This document shows, piece by piece, positions 1 to 27,139 of a stretch of DNA of 64,000 bases. Source of the DNA: Sesamum alatum (Eukaryota > Streptophyta > Magnoliopsida > Lamiales > Pedaliaceae); assembly GCA_034509735.1 (NCBI GenBank), contig JACGWO010000013.1:10498136-10562135 (forward strand). The letters are read 5' to 3'. Within the stretch, counting starts at the first letter, position 1. Each line of letters starts with the position of its first letter. A program made the translations under genes and the position numbers. A model generated the notes under the pieces. It was not told the origin of the DNA and searched no databases. It saw only the letters and a list, made by a program, of their open reading frames with translations.

Positions 1-889
1 ACACTCAGTTCTCAATTCTTCTATTATATATTTTTATTATTTTAATATGGAAACTCTTGTAAGAAAATCATGAAACTTAAATATGCAAACTTTTTGTAGT
101 ACTTTTCCTTTATGAAATATCTAATCAAGTATGCTATCAATAAAAGATATAACTAATCATGCATGTGAACCCAAGTACCAATTGTATATCTTACTAATAT
201 TTCCAAAAATGACAACTATTCTTTTCTTTCATTTCAACGTTCTGTGGAAGTACGCTAGAATTTTGCTTAACAAAAATTTGCTTCTTACTATCATAATTTT
301 AAGTGGTTGATTTGATTTTGTTTCAACAATAACATCATTTTGTCATATATTATTTACTTAAACATATAAAAGAAATCAAAACTTTTAGAAGCATATTTTA
401 TTTGTAATTGCATAAACTCCAAAACTTGTATTTTTTCTATTGTAGTTCGATATATTTTTAAGTAATTAATTGTCAAAAAAATTCTTAATTAACCCTTTAA
501 ACTATATACCAAATAACATATATTTTTTAAAGAAAATCTCTAAGTTCATTTATCATATTTAATTAAAATAAACATCTAGTACTTAATAAGTAATCTTTTC
601 ATAACTATATAATGAGAATTAGAAAATAAAGATTACTTGAATTATGTAAAATATACCAAGTCATAACTTATGTGTACTCATCATGAAAATATTATATTTT
701 ATAGGTTAAATTAAAAATTAAAAGGTGTGTTTATGATTGTTTATATACTTTACTTTTTTTTTTTAAATAAAACACTAATTTTGATATTAATAATTTTTTC
801 GGGCAATTCAATACATCCTTTTGGAGAGGCTTTAGCTTAATAATTATTAATTAGTTATTTCTTTACAAGAAAATTAGTTTGCAAAATAA
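1..889. other. AT-rich intergenic DNA
   Basis: Very AT-rich sequence with homopolymer runs. I see no coding frame, splice pattern, RNA gene or clear transposon end. Confidence 0.6.
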
Positions 890-1921
890 AGAAAGGGAAT
901 ACGTATTATTGGTAAGTTGTAGTTCATTTAATTTTTAACAGGTGTCAAATAAATCATTACTCTTATATCATTGTTAATAACTTATTAAATGACCTGATTA
1001 ACGATTATTTTATGTTACAATCCTATTAGTAACTGCATTAAGAAAACTTTAATGTGTAATACAAAAAATTCTAAAGGACTTATTGAACCATTCATACTTT
1101 TTAACTACTATAGACAATATTTATATATGGTTATGTGCCTATTTTTCTTTATTTTCTTTAGGAAACAAGTATATGTGGTAATGGTTTAGGATTGTAAGCA
1201 TTTACACATTAAGATAACTTTTTACAATGAGCAATTTTTATAGTAATATTGTTGAAAAGATTAAATTTTATACACTGACACTTTGTTCGTGTTATATCAT
1301 AGATGAATAAACAATCATATAACACGCAATAATCACACCTCAAATATTCAAATAACCTTTAAGCCTCGTTCTACAAAAAAAAAAAAAACTTTACTTTATA
1401 GTATAAGGGATTTGATTTATTCCCATTTGTCTCTTAACTTGTTTTACTCTTCAAAATGTTTGTTTTACATGACAATTTATTCAGTTGACCTTCATTTGTC
1501 TTTAACTAGTTTTAACATGACAAGTAATCTAATTAATTATCATTTATATTTGTTTTATGAATCTATGTCAGGAAATTTCTAGATTTATTAATTCTTTCAA
1601 TATTTGTGAATTTTCATAGTCATTTTGTATTATACCATAAGGGTATATATTTTTTTATCTAATAAGTAATTATTATGAATATAATATAAAAAATTAATAA
1701 ATTAATATAATATGAAAAGTAATTAATAAGAGTAAATTAATATAATATGAAAGTAAATAAATGTAACGTGAAAGCAATTAATAGAAATTAATATGTATAT
1801 TATTTTACATTTTTATCCTTAGTAAAATAATATTAGAGGGTTAATTTAGTCGGATCAAGAAATGAAAGAAACTTTTCACCACATTCATACTTATATATAT
1901 ATATATATATAGATAGATAGA
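890..1921 (-). repeat. ~1 kb dispersed repeat, copy A (Helitron-like 5' end)
   Basis: This segment is collinear with 4700-5730. Matching blocks include the AATAACTTATT.AATGACCT region, the TTTTTACAATGAGCAATTTTTAT block at about 1220, the TTTACATGACAATT.A block at about 1465 and the AGTAATTAATA blocks near 1720. The copies are in direct orientation and clearly diverged. On the minus strand the right edge begins TCTATCTATCTATATA at 1921, and copy B begins TCTATATCTATATC at 5730, so both start with TC as Helitrons do. No coding capacity is seen. The left edge is approximate and no CTRR end is visible there. Confidence 0.55.
1892..1920. repeat. (TA)n followed by (GATA)n microsatellite
   Basis: A simple AT dinucleotide run passes into GATA units at the edge of repeat copy A. 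Confidence 0.85.
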
Positions 1922-1950
1922 CTAGTAATGAATACGTGCGTTGCACGTGA
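1922..1950 (-). other. Helitron-like 3' terminus (hairpin + CTAG)
   Basis: On the minus strand the 6-bp-stem hairpin ACGTGCAACGCACGT is followed eight bases later by CTAG and then T. This is the standard plant Helitron 3' end: a short GC-richer hairpin 10-12 nt before CTRR, inserted between A and T. The element body would extend to higher coordinates, and its 5' end was not found. CTAG abuts the TC start of repeat copy A directly, as in a head-to-tail junction. The terminus motif is seen; the Helitron identity is inferred. Confidence 0.45.
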
Positions 1951-2815
1951 ATCATATTATTTAATTAAAATAATAGTTTAATTTTAAAATTTAATAATTA
2001 AATGTGAAACATATTAATTAATTCATGATATAAGGTTATGAAAAATTCTTTTAATATATAAAAAAATTAAAAAAACTTGAAAATACTAAATGTGGGTAAC
2101 TATATTATAACATAATTTTTATCTAAATCGATGATTCTATTAAGCTTTATCTTTTTTTTTTAATCTTGATTGATGATAACATCTTCTTTTTACTTGGTTT
2201 TAATGATTATTGAATAACTCGTTATGGAGATAAACAATAATATTTTTGTATAAAATATTTTTCTTAGAGCTTACTTCAAGTTTGACTCTCATATAAGTTG
2301 TTTAACAATTAAATCATCGTATTATTTAATGGTAAACAATGAAGTTATAGTTTTCTACCATTCCTCTTATCATTTGAGTCCTAAATTTCAAAAAGACCCC
2401 GAGGTTCAAATTAGAAAATTTCATAGTGCTCTTTTTTTCTCGAAAGAAATCTAATATATTATGTTGTTAAGCAAAGATAAAAGTAATAATAATAATCGTA
2501 GTGTTGACATCAAAATTTTAGAATAAATTTCCAATTAAAAGTCCAAATAAATTGACTAATAATTAGGTTTCAAATTAAAACTCATACCAAATTTTGGCTT
2601 TTTACATATTTTCGAGATAATAAGTTCACAATAAATTTATACTAAACTTGGGCGTTAAGCGCCTCGACAAATTGATTCAAGATAAAGAACAAAATAATTC
2701 CTTTATTTTTGGATTGGTTAAGTGGGTCAAAGATATTAAAATACAACTGCTAGGAGACTGATCCATATCAGAGCTCATAATTTTCTAGTTTAAGCTACAT
2801 AAGTCTTGCTCGTGT

Positions 2816-2881
2816 CTATAAAAAGGAACCTACACACACTTCTTAAAAACACACACACACACACACACACAAACACAAACA
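2816..2881 (+). promoter_or_regulatory. TATA-like motif followed by (AC)n tract
   Basis: CTATAAAAAGG at 2816-2826 is followed by an (AC)n microsatellite (about 2848-2870) and AAACAC repeats. It looks like a core promoter with an untranslated leader, and a possible LTR-type start TGTTGACATC lies near 2503. No gene follows, so this is at best a promoter or LTR relic. Confidence 0.25.
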
Positions 2882-4097
2882 CAAACACACAACCCAAATC
2901 CTAACAACTCAAGTTAGTCCAAAACTCTTGACATCTTCCAAAACTATGCTGACACAAAGGTTCTACATCTTCTTGACATTAAAGGCTTTATATTTCAAGG
3001 TAGTTTGTAATTTTCTCCCACAACAAGGCACACAACCAGGGGTTTTTTGTATCTTCTTTTTTATTGAATTTTTTTAAACTTTTTTAATTTTACTATGTGT
3101 AAATTGCATTTAACCAAAATCTTAAGTTGCAATATTCTGTTGTATCTGTTGAAAATTTCAACTACTTTTTATTATTTTTATTTCATCAACCTTTGAAAAA
3201 GTGTGAATGATTTTACGTTTAATTAATAAAAGAACATTCTTCTCTACTATTATTCTAAGTAGACGATTTAAATTTTTTATTGTTGTTTTGATGTTATGAT
3301 AATATTACTGATAGTAATTTTTTTTTCTTATTATTGTTTCTTTTTATTATTTTATATTTAACTATTTTTACTATTTTTCCTTACAATTAGAAAAGTTATA
3401 ACTTAATTTACAAAAAAAAATCAATTCAACTCAAGTAAAAAAGAATTTAAACTAATTTGTATTAATCAAGATGCCCAAAAGAATGAAAACTTTTAAAATG
3501 CTAACTTAGATTATCTGACTCCTTTCGTTATCTTTTATTAAATCTTTTATTTAATTATTTGAGTACTTGACAATATTTATTTTCTTGAATTATTTTCTCC
3601 CTTTTTAATTAATCCAAAATTATTTTCCTTCTCTACATTCTGTTAATTTTTTTCGTGGAATTTTCTTTTCTGATATGTTATGGATTGTGACCTTAATAAC
3701 TAATTTTTATTTATTATTAAAAATAATCCTTATGCAAAGTATAAATATATTTTCACAATTGTAACAAACATTACCACGACTCACACGTTAATTATAGTAT
3801 AATATGGTACAATACATATAATAAAATAATACTTAATATTTATTGAAATTTTAACTTAATTAATATTTACATAAACAGTTCACTTAGAGTTTTACCTTCA
3901 AATATTATCATATATAAACTAACAAAATATTTTTTTTAAAAAATATTTAAAATATATTCTGACAAATTAATTGAATTGAGATAATATTCAATTTTTTATT
4001 TTGTTTGCGATTCTTTTAGCTAGTTAAGTGTTGGTTAAATGCATCATGACCGATTTCTCCTTTTCTTTTACTACACATTAATAAGTAATTCACACAC

Positions 4098-4145
4098 GCG
4101 CACACACACACACATATATATATATATATGTGTGTGTGTGTGCGC
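4098..4145. repeat. 48-bp perfect palindrome of (CA)n(TA)n(TG)n
   Basis: The left arm 4098-4121 (GCG, then CA units, then TA units) is the exact reverse complement of the right arm 4122-4145. A second short TA tract follows at about 4160. The sequence could extrude a cruciform or form Z-DNA. Confidence 0.9.
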
Positions 4146-4699
4146 ATATTATTGTACTATATATATATATTATTATGACTATTAGTATTATTATTCTCAC
4201 CTACTTATCAGTCATATTTCTCTATATTTAAAATAACACTCCAGTGAAAGTGTCCAATATACATGTATCTTTAGAAATATTTCATATTATTTAACATTTG
4301 TAATTGACTAAACTATCCTTTGTTAAACTATAAATAAAAATCATAAAAGTAAAGTAAAATCTATCACTTCCAAGTTTTAGTAGTTCAAGAAGCTAGACTA
4401 AAAAAAAGATACAATTTTGGATAACAAAAATTATATCTTCTATAGTTATAAACTTATGTCAGTAATTTCTATCGCAATTGTTATAATTGAAAATTATTAT
4501 GATTGTCTAGAATTTTTTAGTATACTTTTATAAGTGTTGCTAAATTTATTAGGGGGTAGTTTAGTTATTGCAAATATTAAAAAATATGAAAAAAGAATCA
4601 TTATTATTTCCAAAGGACTGCACCACTGTGCATGTATACAGAGTTTACTTACGTTTGTCACATATTTAATCTTTTTAAATTAAGTGTACATAAATATTA

Positions 4700-5730
4700 T
4701 AAAATAAAATAAAATAAGAATTTAATAAGTTTGATTGGCCAATTGTTCATTTAAATTTGAACACGTTTCAAGTTAATAATTCTTATATCTATGTCAATAA
4801 CTTATTCAATGACCTACTTAATAATCGTTTTTGCGATATCTGTTACAATCTTATTAGTAACTAGATTAATAAAATTATAACATATTATAAAAAAAAATTA
4901 TAACATATAATAAAAGAATTAGACAATGTTTATCAATAGTTACATGCCCCATTTTTCTTTTTTTTCTCTTCCTTTTTTTTTTATAAAAGAAAATGGATAT
5001 GTGTGGTGATGGTTTAAGAATAGGATTTACACCTTTTAATACATTTTTTACAATGAGCAATTTTTATCGAATATTATAGAAAAGATCAAATCTTGTACAC
5101 TGATATTTTATTTTATTAGAGATGATTAAAAAATCATATCAGATATCTAGTAATTATACCTTAAATGCTCAAATCACATTTTAGTCTATCTTACTACAAA
5201 AGTATTCACTATACATAATTAGTGATTTAATTGATTCTCAATTTTCTTTTACCTATGTTATTATTCAAATATTTGCTTTACATGACAATTCAGCTAATTG
5301 CTTTTTATTTGTCATCTAACATATCTTAATATGTCAAGTGATCTAACTAATTCTCATTTATATATATGCTATAAAATCGCTCAACATTAAATTATTTCAT
5401 TTTTTTATTAATTTTTCTAGTCATTCTTTGTTATATCATAGGGGTACTTTTTTCTAGTAAGTATATTATATTATAAATATAATATACTAAAAAAATGATG
5501 TGTAAATATGTATAATGTGAAAAGTAATTAATAGGAATAAATATGAACAATGTCAAAAGTACTTAATAAGGATAAATATGTGTAATGTGAAAAATAATTA
5601 ATAGAAATTAATAAGCATTTTATTTACTTTTTTATCCTTTAAAAATTTATTATTATAAAGTTAGTTTAGTCCAATCAAAAAAAGAACGAAATTTTTTTGA
5701 GGATTCATTTTATATAGATATAGATATAGA
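4700..5730 (-). repeat. ~1 kb dispersed repeat, copy B (Helitron-like 5' end)
   Basis: This is the second diverged copy of the repeat at 890-1921. On the minus strand it begins TCTATATCTATATC at 5730, preceded by A, which fits Helitron insertion between A and T. It carries no coding sequence. The left boundary is approximate, and no hairpin-CTAG end was found for this copy. Confidence 0.5.
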
Positions 5731-7187
5731 TTATAAAAAATTGATACAACTTAAAATTGAACGAATGGCATTTTATATGAAAATTGAGAAAAATTACCAA
5801 CAAACCGACACCGACATTATAATAACTTGAATTATATATTAATAAATGAATAAACTAATTAAATAATTAAATTTATCCTATAATCACCTAAGTTGCTAAT
5901 TAAATCATAATTAATAAAATAAGATTCATATATTATTTTAAGAATGGGGACACTAACTATTTATCGAAAATAAAATTTAGTTTAAATTAATTATAATAGT
6001 AAATAGTTTGTCATATTTTTTATTTACTCTATTCTTAACCTAAAAACTTTAATATACTGATTTACTATCAAATTTTGGGATATTTTTAACTCCTACAATA
6101 ACTTAATTGTTTTATTTATATTTTGTATTTTTTATTATGTTAAAATATCTTTATATATTAATTTTTATTATAACATAATTATAATACTACTGGTTCGATC
6201 GCATTTAACTCAACAGTTGAACCAATGACCCTTAACCCAATCAATTTTCCAATTCAAGAAATGACCTAGTTTTAAAACATTGACTGGGTGGCGCTTGCAG
6301 TCGCGGAGGTGGTGGTAGATGAGTGCGATGGCCAACAAAGAGTCAAGAAAGTTCTCGTCTTTGTGAGTTGAGAGATTTCTCAAGAGGGTTCTCATCCGTG
6401 AGTTCAGAGAGTTCTCAAGAGAATTGGGTATAGGTTAGGTACAGGTACAATGAGTATATTACCCGATCCAAACCACCCTACCATTTTAATTTAACGAGTC
6501 TGGGCTTGAATCTAAACCTGTTATAGTGGACCTAGATATGGGCAAAGTGGGTACTTATGATTCTAAATTACAAGGTGTGAGACTTCAATCCTGTATTGGT
6601 GTTTCAATAGCTAGTTTCCAGGTAGAATTCCATCCGAGGCATACCAATTGATATCACCACTACTCTTAGCAATCCGGAATGCGTGGTGAAGCCAGCATTG
6701 CATGCTAACCAGATCCTAATATCTAGTGCAAAAGTTGTTAAAATAGACGATGACGCCAGTATTAAAGAGTTAGTCGTATTATAGAGTACTAATGTGAAGT
6801 TTATTCAACTCGTTAACATTTTTATAGCAAGCTGCTAAAGTAGAGTTCTTCCGAAGTCATGTCAAAAGATCTCAGATGCAACAGGGACAACCGAATTACA
6901 CATGGTTGACGACATTCTAACATCACCTATCTATCAACTCTGCTAACACCCAGTATTAGATCAGAGGGAACTGAAAACTTGAAGCTGAAATCAGATTTAT
7001 TTCCAAACAAATTTGAACATATTCTGCATCTGTTAGCAAGCCCCAAGAATCATGCAGTGGGTGCTAACAGTCCGAAGATAAGTAAATTAAGACAGAAAAT
7101 TCCAGGAAGGGAGCATGAGATTAATGATTGTTTGCAGTAGTTCCAATTAATGGTTATTGACATATTGAGGTGCCAGTAGTTGTAAAT
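5731..7187. other. Intergenic DNA downstream of F2KP
   Basis: AT-rich up to about 6180, then closer to average composition from 6200 to 7180. The short open frames here have no recognisable domain. The part next to 7188 may contain 3' UTR or downstream gene sequence. No TE ends were identified. Confidence 0.45.
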
Positions 7188-7193
7188 TTTATT
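7188..7193 (-). terminator. Candidate F2KP poly(A) signal AATAAA
   Basis: A canonical AATAAA lies on the minus strand about 150 nt after the F2KP stop codon, inside AT-rich sequence, at a plausible 3' UTR distance. The actual cleavage site is unknown. Confidence 0.5.
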
Positions 7194-7340
7194 TCATGTC
7201 TTAACGAAACTCTGGCAATAAAAACACTTCACTTGAACTAACACACAATATTTGTGTAACTTGTATTACTGAAACCGTTGAGCCTTGTTAGCTTAAAGGA
7301 ATTGAGGCTTACTACTGAAGATGTCAAGTTTCGGCAGCTA

Positions 7341-23423
<16,083 letters not shown>

Positions 23424-23640
23424 ATTCTAGTGAATTCGATAGCCGCTCATACGGGGTAGGAGAGAAGGATTGAAAAGCAAGAAAGTAGAAGAGAATGGCG
23501 ATAAGAATGGAATGGAATCGCGGAGTAGGAGAACGATGGATATCCTGCTGCCTTCGGACGCCGGGTGGCTAAAGTGCGGGCCAAGCATTAGTAGGTAGGG
23601 CCGAAACACAAATTCCTTTATCCATCCAACGATTCCACAC
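23424..23640 (-). promoter_or_regulatory. F2KP 5' leader and proximal promoter region
   Basis: The sequence directly upstream of the F2KP start is less AT-rich than its surroundings. Read on the minus strand it contains a pyrimidine-rich leader (about 23460-23510, CTTCTACTTTC-like), typical of plant 5' UTRs. I see no convincing TATA box at the usual distance. The transcription start is unknown. Confidence 0.45.
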
Positions 23641-24235
23641 ATCCAAAGATTTTAGCTTGCATTTTCCATTAGTATTATCGCACAATTTTAAATGAGTTTA
23701 TGTTGAATTAAAGTAGATGTACTTTTTCAATTCAACAAGAGCTTTAGACAAGTTTGAAAAATATGTATTTGATTTGTAAAGAGTTGTTTCACATAGATTC
23801 AGCCATTTATCATAAAATTTGTGGGTTGAATCATAAACTCAAATCAACTTGGTTATCTTTATTTCGATCATATAATGTATTTTAAATTGTTCAGGCCATA
23901 TTGATGTGACTGGTTTAAGTAGATCAAACCTATAAATACGTCGGTCCTCAATTACCAGATATGTGATATTATTTCTATATTTATTGCAATATGTCCTGTG
24001 TATTCATGATCTTGATTGTACTTGCAAGACTTCAGAACAGTGAATTGAGCACAAAGTTAATGACCTAAGGACGGATCAAAACCGAGGATAACCTTGTTTG
24101 GAAAGCTTGATTCTAGACTATGATCACTATGTTAATATTTTGTTATGCAAAATATTTCAAATTTGTTGGAGTAATATGAGAAATAGCATTCTTATTAGAA
24201 GTTGGAAAATAAGATGATGCAAATTGAATAAGGGT
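23641..24235. other. AT-rich intergenic DNA upstream of F2KP
   Basis: No gene, repeat boundary or regulatory site that I can support. Confidence 0.5.
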
Positions 24236-24859
24236 ATGTTTGGTTGGGGAGAAAGTGGAAGTAAAAAAAGATGTATAAGAAAAAATTTAGTATTTAATTT
24301 GGGGGAAGAGATGGAGCGAAAGTAAAACTGGATGTATATGAAACCCCTTCGGCGTCCAATTTTATTTTCGTCCGAAATTAAGCGGAAAAGTGGAAGTATA
24401 AGGTCAAAAAGAAAAAAAAATACATATTTTATTTTTATTTACTCTATTGCCTATATTTGAGGGCATTGGTAGTAAATTTTAAAGAACAATTTAAAATAAA
24501 TGAATAATATTCGTTTGATGAATATTTTATTAATAAAAAATATTATTGTTCTTGTTTGATAAATATTTTTATTAATAAGGTTTTTAAATCTTTGTTAAAC
24601 TAAAATTATATTAGTATAATATTAACTTGTTTATTTTTTAATACAAAATGAAGAGAAATAGTTAAACAGTAAAATTACAAAAATTAGTCTTTTCTTCTCA
24701 ATCTATTTTTCTCGTACCAAACAAGGGGAAGTGTTTGACGTTTACTACCTTTCCAGTCATACCAAACAACTTGAAGGAAAACTATTATTCTTTACCTCCC
24801 CCTCCCCCGGCTTTCCCTTCCACCTTTCATTTCCCCTTCCTCCCATTTGAACCAAACGA
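24236..24859 (+). mobile_element. TTTGGTT-ended MITE-like element, copy 1
   Basis: Starts GTTTGGTTGGGGAGAAAGTG and ends in ...CATTTGAACCAAAC, an inverted GTTTGGTT/AACCAAAC pair with purine-rich and pyrimidine-rich subterminal arms. The interior contains ACTGGATGTATATGAAACCCC and a TTTTATTTTCGTCC block, both recurring in copies 2 and 3. There is no coding capacity. The ends suggest a non-autonomous hAT-type element, but I could not define a TSD. Confidence 0.6.
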
Positions 24860-25109
24860 ATCCTAAAAGTCTTTTAACTAATCCAGTAAAGCACATGTTT
24901 AAAGTTATTTTACAAAATCAATGACATATGGAATTTTATTCATTTTCGAATTTTACTTACTTTATCTTTTTTAATTTTTTTCACTTAACCAAACACAAAA
25001 ATATAGAGAAAGTTCAATATGTTACATGTTTAATATGCAGATGTGGCAAAATACATCCAGAAAGATATTTTAGGTATAGGATCATTATTATTTAAAACGA
25101 TGTATTTTG

Positions 25110-25800
25110 GGGTAAATTACGTTTTGCCATTCGAACTATGCCTATTTTACATTTTATCATCTATATTTTTTTGTGCCAAATTACCATCTCAACTTTCTGA
25201 AATTTGCATTTTGCCATAAATGGTCGATTTTTCTACAAAAAAAAAATCACATGCAGTGCACATGTGAAAACCATCACATTACATTGCCCTTAAGTTGGTT
25301 TGAGCATTTCTGAGTAACGACGACGGCCATCGCCCAGATCAGATCTAGACGACTGCGGTCATGGTCGCCCGTGGGAGATTTAGACGACGGTTGTTGTCGT
25401 CGCCCAAAGGAAATTTGGGTGACCACCGTTGCGGTCGGCCAGGGGAGATTTGGACGGTGACCACCGCGACCCAAATTTTAGGAGGGATAAAACACAAAAA
25501 AAAAAAAAAATCAACAAAAAATAATCTCAAAACAAAAGAAAAAAATAAGGGTAATGTTATACGTCAAGAAGGATATTTGAGTCAATTTTAGTCCAAAAAA
25601 AAGAGGTCAAAATCCGTCAAAAAATATCAATCAATTTCGCATTAAAGGTGTGTGAAATCTACCTTCTGTTAGTTTCTAACGGAAGGGAGATTTTGTGCAA
25701 GGTTGTATAAATTATTGAAGGTTTTTTGCCTATTTTAAAATATAAGGGAAATTTTTAGTCATTTAAAAAAATACAAGGTGTTAAAATAGAATTTGGCCTG
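25110..25800. mobile_element. Possible MULE-like element with GC-rich internal patch
   Basis: The left edge GGGGTAAATTACGTTTTGCC resembles the MULE-type MITE ends elsewhere in the window. A GC-rich patch at about 25315-25480 (GACGACGG, GGGAGATTTAGACGACGG and variants, loosely repeated about every 45-70 bp) stands out from AT-rich surroundings and could be captured genomic sequence. The right end is uncertain and no TSD was found. Confidence 0.3.
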
Positions 25801-26429
25801 GCAATTACATATATTAGTTGTACACAAAATGAATTTAACCTCTCATATATTTACATCTTTTAATTAACATGATTAATAGAAACCCTTACCCTCAGTCCAG
25901 CTATCTCAACTCAAAGTTAGATATGTATATTTTTGTTTGAAAATTGACAAGAAAATTATTAGCATGAATGGTTCACAAGGTTTTATTAGGCAACTATTGA
26001 ATTTTTTTGTAGTTATGTTAAGGTTGATAAAAAAAAAAATTACTTTGTACTCAATTAAGAGAGGTAGATCGATAAAAGTTTATTTGAGCTTAATTAATTA
26101 AACTTAATAAACAACATTTGAATAAAAAAATCGATAAGCTTTCAAACTGATTAAATTAATGCAAAAATAATAAATGTACTTGAAAGTATCAAACTATTCG
26201 AATTCAGTTTGTGCGTATTTGGTCTAGTTGAAGCTCGTTTAAGCTTTATTCGATCGAATCATATATCCCATACCAGATGCAAGGGTGCTATAAGGTTCTC
26301 CTGCAAAGGCCTTATACATCCAAATAGTAAGACAACCTGTTTGTTATGAAGGGTTACTATCAACAACATCCCCAACACTTGTTATATCTTTGTGTGATTG
26401 ATTCTTGAACATGTCTGCCAATAGCCCTT

Positions 26430-27119
26430 GTTTGGTTTAGTAAGAGAAAAGGAGAAGAGGAAGGTGAAGAAATAATAATGTTTTCCTTTAAGAACTTGTT
26501 TGATTGCAGTGAAAAATGAGTGTATAAGAATTAGAGGAAGTAAAAAGGGATGTAAAAGAAAAAGTTTGTTGTTTGGTTAGGGAGAATAAAATGAGGGAAA
26601 ACAAAACTAGATGTATATATATGAAACTCCTCTGGAGTTCAATTTTATTTCCGTCCAATTTGGGGCGGAAAAGAAAAAGTATAAGGCTAAAAAGATAAAA
26701 AAGTACTTATTTTATTTTTATACTCGATTACCCATACATATAATTTTTCTCCATTTTTTTTCTTTTACTGCTAATAACACCCGTACATTATCTTTGAGAA
26801 AAGATAACAATATAAAAAATATTTTTGTTCTTGTTTGAGGAATATTTTGATTAATATATTTTTAAAGTTATTAACTTAACATTATTTTAGTATAATATTA
26901 ACTATTTTCTAGTACAAAATGAAGAGAAAGATTCAGTATAATTTTAAAAATTAGTCTTTTTTTCTTAATCTATTTTTTTCGTACCAAACAAGGGGAAGAA
27001 CAGATTTATCCCCCCTTACGATCATACCAAACAACTTGAAGGAAACTATTATTCTTTTTCATCCCATTCGCCTTTTCACTTACCTCCCCCGTGAACCCTT
27101 TCCTCTCATTGAACCAAAT
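26430..27119 (+). mobile_element. TTTGGTT-ended MITE-like element, copy 2
   Basis: Begins GTTTGGTTTAGTAAGAG and ends with ...CATTGAACCAAATG. It shares with copy 1 the TAGATGTATATATATGAAACTCC region, the TTTTATTTCCGTCC block and the right-arm block ending GTACCAAACAAGGGGAAG. It is non-coding. Confidence 0.6.
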
Positions 27120-27139
27120 GAATCCTAAATTGTTTGATA

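Noticed and set aside
6210..6395. 61-codon minus-strand frame
   Set aside because: No domain, no conserved start and no splice partners; composition alone does not support a gene.
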